Of a stretch of 64,000 bases of DNA, positions 35,601-43,409 are shown one piece after another (positions within the stretch are counted from its first letter, which is position 1; the number at the start of each line of letters is the position of its first letter). Location of the stretch: positions 5,952,001 to 6,016,000 of the forward strand of contig NZ_BJOR01000001.1 in the NCBI RefSeq assembly GCF_006540305.1. Direction: 5' to 3'. The position numbers were made by a program, and so were the translations under genes. The notes under the pieces are model-generated. The model did not search any database. It worked only from the letters and a program-made list of their open reading frames with translations, and was not told the DNA's origin. This stretch comes from Streptomyces sp. 6-11-2 (GTDB lineage Bacteria > Actinomycetota > Actinomycetes > Streptomycetales > Streptomycetaceae).

Positions 35601-36359
35601 CAGGCCTTCCTGGAGATCGCCCACCACGGCGCCCCCACCACCTCCGCCGTCGCGGTCGGGGACACCCGGCTCGCCTCGGGCGGCACCGACGGTTCCGTAC
35701 GGCTGTGGACCCTCGACGGCGACGAGGTGTGGCAGACGCGGGTCTCCTCCGGCTACGTGCGCTCCCTCGCCCTGGACCCGGACGCCGGCCTGATGTTCGC
35801 CGGTTCCTCCGCCGGAACCGTGGCCGCCCTGGACGCCGTCACCGGCCGGCCCGTCAGGCAGTGGGTCGCGCACCCGGACGCCGGGGTGTACTGCCTGTGC
35901 GCGCTGCCGGGCACGGGCCTGGTGGCCAGCGGCAGCGACGACCGCAGGATCCGGCTCTTCGTCCAGGACGACGGCAGCCATGCCGCCGACCTCGCCGTAC
36001 TGGGGGACACGGTGCTCGGCCTGGTGTACGACTCGGGCACCGGGGTGCTCTACTGCGGCTGCCGGGACGGCACGCTCAGCTCCTGGGACCTGAGGCACCG
36101 GGAGCGCAACTGGTCGGTGGGCGGGGGACACGCCGTGCTCTCCGTGGCGCTGCACGCCAAGTCCGGGGTGGTGGCGACGGCCGGCGCGGACGGCTGGGTA
36201 CGGCTGTTCGACAGCGGTTCGGGGGAGCCCCTGGGCGAGCGGCTGGTCGGCCGCCGCTCCGAACCGGACTGGCACGGCGTGGACCTGCGGGGCACCACGG
36301 GCTGGCACCGGGAGTGGCTGCGGTTCATGGGCGAACGCGGCGCGATCCTCGACGACTGA
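32622..36359 (+). CDS. giant SIR2-like / STAND-type NTPase / pentapeptide / beta-propeller protein
   Basis: 1245 residues. (1) About 1-280: a SIR2-like fold with eroded motifs (VVLGPEFD for GAGxS, VTSLYPT for TTNYD, VHLFGCL for KLHG). (2) About 280-440: an unassigned linker. (3) About 445-700: a NACHT-like NTPase with Walker A GEPGSGKSW (~452-460) and Walker B LVVILDGLDEL (~528-538). (4) About 865-915: pentapeptide repeats (LRGLDLRGADLQGARLAGAD). (5) About 920-1225: a WD40/PQQ-like beta-propeller (SGGTDGSVRLWTLDGD, SGSDDRRIRLF, TAGADGWVRLFDSG). No signal peptide or membrane helix is seen. The design fits a signal-transduction ATPase: propeller sensor, NTPase switch, N-terminal effector or adaptor. 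Its 8-base overlap with an intact-looking SIR2 gene suggests a two-part conflict or cell-suicide module. Confidence 0.85.
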   Translation: MPDTQPEFDPHLVVELARAWETGSLAVVLGPEFDRETDDTVRTALLAELGRADESSAPPLGRLTEEYLARFGRAALITLLRSAGRPAVPGETPARPPSPSEALHEWLASRPPACLLVTSLYPTAEHAYRRFRRPFHVVKTETAIAFWDTAQPQIVHLFGCLDAPQDALLGERERRAARFLRPLLTARLADLPASHTLVLVGFAPYDPVLEELLAPALHSLGAYWRGAVVVLPEADEGVRAAYGRRQIKVVTTDGAPTAAYTRDLLDLVRGTAERQGTEALRGESPAIRECEEQLGVLGWSAQHSVRLSDRAVESVFGHPTEPGPLTAHIVEGELSGGDVRRLAERVGGHGRGMAVTETRISNTARRLAATDGRLELHTRQSLLERVLGVEPYLRWILDEYENGTQRGAYVDLQCRRPLSDAVAPVRGDAYWLDDYVDSWLRERSHSQLTLLGEPGSGKSWYCRHLAYALARRCLDDPDRGRVPVLALLSEMPATGTLEDFLIAQMRGKGAELLGGTQSFRYANDTGRLVVILDGLDELRWQVTPERARRTLAELADLVGPRSKILLASRPGYFEQDRSALRPGDAPGAPMSGSAAEDTAGVPGLRLSDGSTFEVIRLADLGYEQRVQALVRRLGTRSEPVRRLIDASSALTDLARLPGLLDLMSVVLAVPGREAPTTASELFEEYVTVLLGGAERVAVDGAAVRADTDRLAALAGRMRSRATHALPLAEARGILGVPEPASAGTAGPLSTDPRWEAFLRVAADGTVRFRLKTMREFLTARSLCTALRAGDRAPLDERLLLPEPVGYLAEQLASAGLSPLDWLPPGGSAPAVREPAAGPVGSLVGGRLPANCLSLANRMGVSLAGRSLRGLDLRGADLQGARLAGADLRNCDLRSVLLQGAVVTGADLRGAWLHGAMLHETQVVSAVGMLPDDGEVVAGTAEGLVQVLDRARLDTLESMRCPGVFRNMALMSHGRYVVAAALDGGVYLADRENGQAFLEIAHHGAPTTSAVAVGDTRLASGGTDGSVRLWTLDGDEVWQTRVSSGYVRSLALDPDAGLMFAGSSAGTVAALDAVTGRPVRQWVAHPDAGVYCLCALPGTGLVASGSDDRRIRLFVQDDGSHAADLAVLGDTVLGLVYDSGTGVLYCGCRDGTLSSWDLRHRERNWSVGGGHAVLSVALHAKSGVVATAGADGWVRLFDSGSGEPLGERLVGRRSEPDWHGVDLRGTTGWHREWLRFMGERGAILDD

Positions 36360-36384
36360 CCGCCCTCGGTGGCGGGGGCCGTGC

Positions 36385-38250
36385 TCACACCCCCGACGGA
36401 TCCTGGGGCCCCCGTCCCGACAGCACCTCCCCGTACGCCTGCATCAGGTCCGGCAGCCGCAGGGTCGACAAGTCGTCCCGGGTCGGCGTTCCCGGGTACG
36501 TGGACAACCTCAGGTCCCGGTAGGCGCAGCTCTTCTCGTAGAGGGTCCGCAGGAACCGGCCGTTGCCGAGTTCGTCGATCCAGCCCTGGTCGACCACGTG
36601 CCCGGCGATCGAGTGCAGCTCGTCCCGGGCCTCGTCGTCCCACAGGTCACCGTTCTCCGTGGCGAGCACCTTGCCGATCTCGGTGAGTTCCGTCGGCCGG
36701 TACGACGGGAAGTCCACCCGGGTGGTGAAGCGCGACGACAGCCCGGGGTTCGCGGCGAGCAGGCGGTCCATGCCCTCGGGGTAGCCGGCGAGGATCACCA
36801 CCAGGTGGTCGCGGTTGTCCTCGGCCCGCTTGAGCAGCACCTGGAGGGCCTCGTCGCCGTACGCGTCGCCCTTGCCGTAACCCGAGTTCGACAGGGAGTA
36901 GGCCTCGTCGACGAAGAGCACACCGCCGATCGCGGAGTCGATGAGCTCGTTGGCCTTGACGGCGGTCTGCCCCAGATATTCGCCGACCAGGTCGGCCCGC
37001 TGCGCCTCCACCAGATGGTCGCCGCCGAGCAGGCCGAGCGCGTAGAAGACACGGCCGAGGATGCGGGCGACGGTGGTCTTGCCGGTGCCCGAGGGGCCGG
37101 AGAAGACGAAGTGGCGTTTGGGCGGCTGCACGGGCAGCCCCTGCCCTGCCCGCAGCCGCGCCATGTTCAACTGCGCCGACAGGGCCTTGACCTGCCGCTT
37201 CACCGGTTCGAGCCCCACCATGCGCTCGAGTTCGGAGAGCGCTTCCTCCAGTAGCGCCGGGTCGGTGGGCCCGGTGGGCAGCGGCGCGTCGGCGGCCGGG
37301 GTGCGCCGACGCACCGCCGGATCGGTCACCGACGGCAGTGGACCGGTCACCGACAGGTCGGTCCCGGACAGCTTCAGGTCCCGGCCCTCGGCGCCGAACA
37401 GCGGGTCCAGCAGATCCGGGCCGTCCATGAGGTCCTGCCCGAGGCCGGTGAGGGTGATCGCGGCGAGGCCGGCCGTGTCCTCGTACCCGTCGCCCTCGGC
37501 GATCGCCGTGAGCCGCGCCGAGGTGTCCATGAAGGCCGGATCGACCCGGTGCACCGCCCGGTACAGGGGCAGTGCCGCCGCGCTGCGGCCGGTGCCCTCG
37601 TGCGCCCGCGCCAGCCAGTACCTGAGTTCCTTGCGCTGCGGCTGCTCGCTGCGGCAGCGCATCAGCGCGGCCGACAGCAGCGGCTCGGCCTGCCCGTACA
37701 TCTCCAGGCGCACCCGGGCCATGCCGCCGAACAGTCCGGCCTCGATGCCGAGCAGCGGATCGTCGAGCAGCGGGTCGGTGTGCCGGACGAGCTGTTCCCA
37801 GTCCTTGACGAGGTAGGCGCGGCAGGCGTGCAGAAAGCGGACCTGGGGGTCGGCGTCCACCGGCGGCAGCCCGGCCAGCGCGCGGTCCAGCTCGGGGACA
37901 TGGCGGCCGTCCAGCCAGTGCGAGACGTGCGCGAGCAGCAGGTCGCGCGGGCTCTCCAGTACGGGCTGCACCCACCAGCCCAGCCAGTACCAGGAGTTGA
38001 GGGTGCGGCGGTGCCGGGCGCGCTGTTCGTTGAAGCGGTCGCGGTGCCGGAACATCCTGAGCAGCGCGGTCGTCGTGTCGACGCGCAGCGCGTGCAGACC
38101 GAGCCAGCCGTCGGCCATCCCCGGGTCGAGCCGCACCGCGGCCCGGAACTCCTCCTCCGCCTGCGGATAGGCGCCCATCGTGTAGGCGTCCACGCCTCGC
38201 AGCCACGCGAGGTCGGCCGGGGCCTTCGGGCCCTGCGTGCCGAAGTCCAT
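36385..38250 (-). CDS. CbxX/EccA-type AAA ATPase with N-terminal TPR region
   Basis: 621 residues. The N-terminal ~330 are helical, TPR-like (GAYPQAEEEFRAAVRLDPGMADGW, RSAAALPLYRAVHRVDP). The C-terminal ~270 form an AAA+ module with Walker A FSGPSGTGKTT, Walker B GGVLFVDEAYSL, a pore-like loop near DLVGEYLGQTAVKA and the arginine-finger region LSSRFTTRVDFPSYRP. Domain order and length match type VII secretion ATPase EccA, but no other ESX gene is in this window. ATG38250 follows GGGGGA. It converges on the STAND gene, with 25 bases between stops. A related CbxX-family gene is, from memory, present at this locus in S. coelicolor, so it may be core. Confidence 0.85.
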   Translation of the reverse strand: MDFGTQGPKAPADLAWLRGVDAYTMGAYPQAEEEFRAAVRLDPGMADGWLGLHALRVDTTTALLRMFRHRDRFNEQRARHRRTLNSWYWLGWWVQPVLESPRDLLLAHVSHWLDGRHVPELDRALAGLPPVDADPQVRFLHACRAYLVKDWEQLVRHTDPLLDDPLLGIEAGLFGGMARVRLEMYGQAEPLLSAALMRCRSEQPQRKELRYWLARAHEGTGRSAAALPLYRAVHRVDPAFMDTSARLTAIAEGDGYEDTAGLAAITLTGLGQDLMDGPDLLDPLFGAEGRDLKLSGTDLSVTGPLPSVTDPAVRRRTPAADAPLPTGPTDPALLEEALSELERMVGLEPVKRQVKALSAQLNMARLRAGQGLPVQPPKRHFVFSGPSGTGKTTVARILGRVFYALGLLGGDHLVEAQRADLVGEYLGQTAVKANELIDSAIGGVLFVDEAYSLSNSGYGKGDAYGDEALQVLLKRAEDNRDHLVVILAGYPEGMDRLLAANPGLSSRFTTRVDFPSYRPTELTEIGKVLATENGDLWDDEARDELHSIAGHVVDQGWIDELGNGRFLRTLYEKSCAYRDLRLSTYPGTPTRDDLSTLRLPDLMQAYGEVLSGRGPQDPSGV

Positions 38251-38681
38251 CACGTCCCCCACAAACCGTGCCCCCGAAGGTTCGCCGCCAGGCATCCACC
38301 TGACGGCTTCCTGTGGTCGAACCGCTCTGCCGCGGACCGGAGTTGCAGGTGCGCGAAGCAGTCGTTCAAAGGTCGCACCGAGGGCATCGTACCTGCGGGG
38401 CCGCCGCCCGCCGAAGGGTGCCGCACAGGCTGTTCGGTGAGGCGGCGGAGTAAGGGACGCACCCGATGTGGTGACCGAGGGTGAGCGAATGACGTCGCGC
38501 AGCGTCCGGAAAACGCGAAGAGGGCAGAACGAAGCCCCCGATCACGGGGGAACAACCGGGGGCTTCGTGACTGCGGGCGGTACGCGATGACCGCTCATTC
38601 AGAACGTAAGACCTGTACGACCCCCGGGTCAAGCGGAGTTGGGGGACTCGGGAAAGTTGCTTGGCAAGGGTCTTCACAAGT
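38251..38681. other. 431-bp gene-free region with a stem-loop
   Basis: No convincing coding frame. A 12+12-bp inverted repeat (ACGAAGCCCCCG at 38529-38540, CGGGGGCTTCGT at 38557-38568) has a 16-base loop, and an alternative inner CCCCCG-ATCA-CGGGGG hairpin could compete with it. It could terminate the kinase-like gene read from the right on the minus strand, or be part of a small RNA. The remainder is the promoter side of the AAA ATPase gene. Confidence 0.5.
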
Positions 38682-39251
38682 TCAGCACATTGCCGATGAC
38701 CCGTCACCGTGGGTGACGAACTGGTCCGGTCCAACGGCCCCGGCAGGCCCCGGAAGTACCGCGTATCCCTCTGGCAACTGCCGTACCAGAAGATCGGCGA
38801 AGGGCCGCGAGGGGTCCTCGGCGAAATGCCGCCGCTCGGCCTCGACCCACCCGGCCCAGAACTCCCGCTGTTCCTCGCCGTCGCGCGACCGGCCCCGCCC
38901 CCAGGCCTCCTCGCGTGGCAGATCCATCCACAGCAGGCGCGCCAGATACGGACGCAGCGCCCGCCGTCCGGCGCCCACGCCCTCCACAAGGACCACGGGC
39001 GCCTGCGGCAGCGTCCGCGCGGCCCCGAACCGCCGCGCCCGCCAGTCGTAGGGGGCGTAGCGCGCCGCCGCTCCCCGCCCGAGGGGCTCGAAGACCTCGC
39101 TCAGCAGCCGGCCTTCCCACGCGAACAGTTCCTCATGGCTGGCGACGTCGTCCAGGTGCAGCACGGGCGCGCCCCCCATCGCCGCGGCCAACTTCCCGGC
39201 GAACGTGGACTTCCCGGATCCCGCGTGCCCGTCGACGCCGACCAGCCGCAC
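38682..39251 (-). CDS. uridine kinase-like P-loop protein
   Basis: At least 189 residues. Walker A is GVDGHAGSGKST at the very N-terminus, followed by VLHLDDVASHEELFAWEGRL, APVVLVEGVGAGRRAL and a lid region (WMDLPREEAWGRGRSRDGEEQREFW). The fold is that of uridine kinase/phosphoribulokinase-type small-molecule kinases. The GTG complementary to 39249-39251 is the only standard start, has no Shine-Dalgarno and leaves just six residues before the P-loop. Upstream in frame, IAIRALAAFLRDAPPSCGT looks like real protein but contains no ATG, GTG or TTG before a TAG. Confidence 0.7.
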   Translation of the reverse strand: MRLVGVDGHAGSGKSTFAGKLAAAMGGAPVLHLDDVASHEELFAWEGRLLSEVFEPLGRGAAARYAPYDWRARRFGAARTLPQAPVVLVEGVGAGRRALRPYLARLLWMDLPREEAWGRGRSRDGEEQREFWAGWVEAERRHFAEDPSRPFADLLVRQLPEGYAVLPGPAGAVGPDQFVTHGDGSSAMC

Positions 39252-39575
39252 GGTCCCGCAGGACGGCGGCGCGTCACGAAGGAAGGCGGCGAGGGCGCGG
39301 ATGGCGATTCCCGGAGTGCGTGGAGGGGACGGGACGGTGTGTTCTTCCCGGTCATTCTAGTGACCGCTCCCCGCGCCGCCGGTGGTCGCGGGGGGCCGCG
39401 CGGGCGGGCCGCCTGACCGGCGACGCGGGGACTCGGCGCAGGTCATGCCAGTGGTGGAGACCAATATTGGTGGGCGTGGCGTATGTCGAAGTGCTGGCAG
39501 GAGGCGGGTGTCACGGCCATAGTGGGCGCAGCCACGGACCCGCCCCGACTTCGGACACCTGGGGGTCATCCACCT
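39252..39575. other. 324-bp divergent regulatory region of the C39-like peptidase
   Basis: Gene-free apart from a possible N-terminal extension of the kinase-like gene on the minus strand up to about 39355. It holds a DasR-like operator at 39450 and an overlapping perfect 12-bp palindrome ACCAATATTGGT at 39460-39471. No terminator was recognised. Confidence 0.5.
39450..39465 (+). promoter_or_regulatory. DasR-like (dre) operator candidate
   Basis: AGTGGTGGAGACCAAT matches 13 of 16 positions of the consensus A(G/C)TGGTCTAGACCA(G/C)T recognised by the GlcNAc-responsive regulator DasR. It is 111 bases before the start of the exported peptidase and about 3.6 kb from a chitinase with similar sites. 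Confidence 0.55.
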
Positions 39576-40961
39576 ATGAGCAGAGCCGAACAGCCGTCCC
39601 GCAGATCAGTCCTGGCCGTCGCGGTCGCCGCGGCGGCGGCGATGGCGGGTGGCGCGGCCCCGTTGGCCGCCGCGGCCACGGCCGCCCCCGCCCCCGCCGC
39701 CGGCGCCAAGGGCGCCGGAGCCGCCCCGGCCCGCCCGGTCGACTACCGCGCCTGGACCACCTACACCGACTGGCGCGCGGGCACGGCCCGCGGTACCCGC
39801 GCCGTCGCGGGCACCCGGCCCGGCCTCGAGATCGCGCAGCCCGCGGGCACCACCGACTACACCGACCCGCACACCGGCACGACCAAGACCTGGGAGTACG
39901 CCACCTGGACCAGCCCGGCGCACCGGCTGTCCGTCCCGGCGACGGAGGCGGTCGCCTCCTGGAACGCGCACACCCCGGCCGGCACCTGGCTCCAGGTCGA
40001 ACTGCGCGGCACGTACTCCGACGGCACGGACACCCCCTGGTACGTGATGGGCCGCTGGGCGGCCGGCGACCAGGACGTCAAACGGACCTCCGTCGACGGC
40101 CAGAGCGACGGCCGCAGCACCATCTGGACGGACACCTTCTCCCTGGACGATCCGGCCTCCGGGCTGCGTCTCACCTCCTACCGGCTGCGGCTCACCCTCC
40201 ACCGCAGGCCCGGGACCCGGCTCACGCCCACCGTCTGGCGGATCGGCGCCATGGGCTCCGACGTCCCCGACCGCTTCACCGTCCCGGCCTCCGCACCGGG
40301 CGTGGCCAAGGAGTTGACCGTCCCGCGTTACTCGCAGTCGATCCACTCCGGCCAGTACCCCGAGTACGACAACGGCGGCGAGGCCTGGTGCAGCCCCACC
40401 TCCTCCCAGATGATCATCGAGTACTGGGGCGGACGGCTCACCCCCGAGCAGTTGTCCTGGGTCGACCCGTCCTACGCCGACCCGCAGGTCTGCAACGCGG
40501 CCCGGTACACGTACGACCATCAGTACGAAGGCTGCGGCAACTGGCCGTTCAACGCCGCCTACGCGGCCACCTTCAAGGACCTCCAGGCAGTGGTGACCCG
40601 GCTCGGCTCGCTCATCGACCTGGAGACGCTGATCGCGGCCGGGATCCCGGCCATAACGTCCCAGTCCTTCCTCAACACCGAGCTGACCGGCGCCGGTTAC
40701 GGCACCAACGGCCACCTCATGACCGTCATCGGCTTCACCGCGGACGGCGACGTGATCGCCAACGACCCGGCCTCGCCGAACGACGCGGCGGTACGGCGTG
40801 TGTACCGGCGCCGGGAGTTCGAGAACATCTGGCTCAGGACCAAGCGCTACAACGCCTCCGGCAAGGTCGCCTCCGGCTCCGGCGGCATCTGCTACCTGTA
40901 CTTCCCGGCCCACCTCACGGGCCAACAGCGCAAGGCGCTCGCCGCCGTGGGCGTGAGCTGA
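39576..40961 (+). CDS. secreted C39-like peptidase family protein (Tat signal)
   Basis: 461 residues. The N-terminus SRRSVLAVAVAAAAAMAGG is a twin-arginine signal, so it should be exported folded. After a ~200-residue beta-rich domain (DYRAWTTYTDW, TWLQVELRGTYSDG), the papain-like fold carries Cys272 in GGEAWCSPTSSQMI, His380 in TNGHLMTVIGF and Asp397 in IANDPAS, the triad of C39-like peptidases. Extra cysteines may form disulfides. It is transcribed alone behind a DasR-like site and closed by a hairpin terminator. The substrate is unknown; peptidoglycan- or chitin-coupled protein degradation is plausible. Confidence 0.85.
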   Translation: MSRAEQPSRRSVLAVAVAAAAAMAGGAAPLAAAATAAPAPAAGAKGAGAAPARPVDYRAWTTYTDWRAGTARGTRAVAGTRPGLEIAQPAGTTDYTDPHTGTTKTWEYATWTSPAHRLSVPATEAVASWNAHTPAGTWLQVELRGTYSDGTDTPWYVMGRWAAGDQDVKRTSVDGQSDGRSTIWTDTFSLDDPASGLRLTSYRLRLTLHRRPGTRLTPTVWRIGAMGSDVPDRFTVPASAPGVAKELTVPRYSQSIHSGQYPEYDNGGEAWCSPTSSQMIIEYWGGRLTPEQLSWVDPSYADPQVCNAARYTYDHQYEGCGNWPFNAAYAATFKDLQAVVTRLGSLIDLETLIAAGIPAITSQSFLNTELTGAGYGTNGHLMTVIGFTADGDVIANDPASPNDAAVRRVYRRREFENIWLRTKRYNASGKVASGSGGICYLYFPAHLTGQQRKALAAVGVS

Positions 40962-40980
40962 GCGGAAGTCCGCGCGTGCA

Positions 40981-41008
40981 CGAAGGCCCCGGGCGACCGG
41001 GGCCTTCG
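40981..41008 (+). terminator. hairpin terminator of the C39-like peptidase gene
   Basis: Perfect 12+12-bp stem (CGAAGGCCCCGG with CCGGGGCCTTCG) and tetraloop GCGA, starting 19 bases after the stop codon. Confidence 0.85.
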
Positions 41009-41158
41009 AGGCGACCTGCCTCCGGGCCATGACGGCCTGCCATACTGCGGTTGTCCGACCGCCAGTTGGAGGCCAGGGTCGAATTGAACATCCCACCGCG
41101 TGAGACCGCCCGCCCCCAAGCTCCGAACTCCGTTCGAGCAGGGGGGACCCCCAGCCGG

Positions 41159-41779
41159 GTGCGCGGCACCGAGCGCTCCGAGGGTCGTCGCGCCGAACTC
41201 CTCGCCCTCGGACGGAGGCTGTTCGCCGACACGTCCTACGACGCCCTCTCGATGGACGACATCGCCCGGCAGGCCCATGTGGCCAAGGGACTGATCTACT
41301 ACTACTTCCGGTCCAAGCGCGGCTACTACCTGGCGATCATCGAGGACTCCGTCGCCGACCTGGTCACCTCCGCGGCGCGCGGCCTGGAGATGCCGGCCGT
41401 GGACCGGGTGCAGCGCACCATCGACGGCTACCTGCGCTACGCGGAGCACAACCAGGCCGCCTACCGCACCATCGTCTGCGGCGGCGTCGGCTTCGACACC
41501 GAGGTGCACGCCATCCGGGACGGCGTGCGCGAGGCCATCGTCGCGACCATCGCCGATGGAGCCTACGGCCGTACCGCCATCGCCCCGGTGGCCCGCATGG
41601 GGCTGCTCGCCTGGGTGTGCAGTGTCGAGGGCGCCACCCTGGACTGGATCGGCCGGCCCGGACTCTCCCGGGAGACCATGCGCGAGTTGCTGGTGAAGAC
41701 CCTCGGCGGCGCGCTGCGCGCCATCGAGGAGATCGACCCGACCCACCCGGCCCCCGCACCCGCCCGCCGCGACGACTGA
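41159..41779 (+). CDS. TetR-family transcriptional regulator
   Basis: About 206 residues from GTG41159; an in-frame TTG at 41051 would add 36 Pro-rich residues with no conserved features. The N-terminal helix-turn-helix reads LFADTSYDALSMDDIARQAHVAKGLIYYYFRSKRGYY, the TetR signature. The C-terminal helical ligand domain follows (VDRVQRTIDGYLRYAEHNQAAYRTIVCGGVGFD). Neither neighbour is an obvious target; it lies between the exported peptidase and the chitinase gene read from the other strand. Confidence 0.85.
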   Translation: MRGTERSEGRRAELLALGRRLFADTSYDALSMDDIARQAHVAKGLIYYYFRSKRGYYLAIIEDSVADLVTSAARGLEMPAVDRVQRTIDGYLRYAEHNQAAYRTIVCGGVGFDTEVHAIRDGVREAIVATIADGAYGRTAIAPVARMGLLAWVCSVEGATLDWIGRPGLSRETMRELLVKTLGGALRAIEEIDPTHPAPAPARRDD

Positions 41780-41847
41780 GAGACAAGGGCCCAGGGCGAG
41801 GAGGCGGGAGGGGACTCGCCCTCCGCCCCGCCTCCTCGGTCCTGGCG

Positions 41848-43086
<1,239 letters not shown>

Positions 43087-43409
43087 CGGTGTCTCCTCGT
43101 GGGGGAGAGGGGATCGTGCCGATTGGCATGAACGCGGTAAGCGTTGGTTTCGGGCACCCTAGGAGGACTAGACCAGTACGGTCAATGGTTCGGACCAATT
43201 TCGGGCCCCTGGGATTTCTTGAAGTAAGCGGTCGTTAACCGGTGACGAGATGCGTCGGATCGGGCATACTCACAGCGCACAGCCGCTGGTCAGCAGCTTC
43301 CGTGACCCGGGATCGCCGACACCGGCTGGGCCCGAGAAAGACCCCGGCGGAGCCGCCCCACCCAAGGCGCACATCCGCCGATGTGCCCGAAAGGGAGGAG
43401 AGCGTCGCC
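43087..43409. other. 323-bp divergent region between chitinase and acyl-CoA dehydrogenase
   Basis: Non-coding. It contains the two chitinase operator elements (43162-43197). The rest up to the GGGAGGAG Shine-Dalgarno at 43393-43400 shows no clear consensus promoter. Open frames reaching into it from the dehydrogenase are judged to be untranslated. Confidence 0.5.
43162..43197 (-). promoter_or_regulatory. paired chitinase/DasR-type operator elements
   Basis: On the minus strand TGGTCCGAACCA (43186-43197) and TGGTCTAGTCCT (43164-43175) are 12-bp elements 22 bases apart, two helical turns. They resemble the direct repeats described at Streptomyces chitinase promoters. The second, read as 16 bases (43162-43177), matches DasR consensus at 13 of 16 positions. 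They lie just upstream of the chitinase start. Confidence 0.6.

Noticed and set aside
33471..36308. 945-codon minus-strand frame opposite the STAND gene
   Set aside because: It is the antisense shadow of the plus-strand gene, with no recognisable fold, while the plus strand shows Walker motifs, pentapeptides and propeller blades.
37060..38300. A second, plus-strand gene opposite the AAA ATPase
   Set aside because: The plus-strand frames are Ser/Arg/Pro-rich shadows with no start signal; the minus strand has intact AAA motifs.
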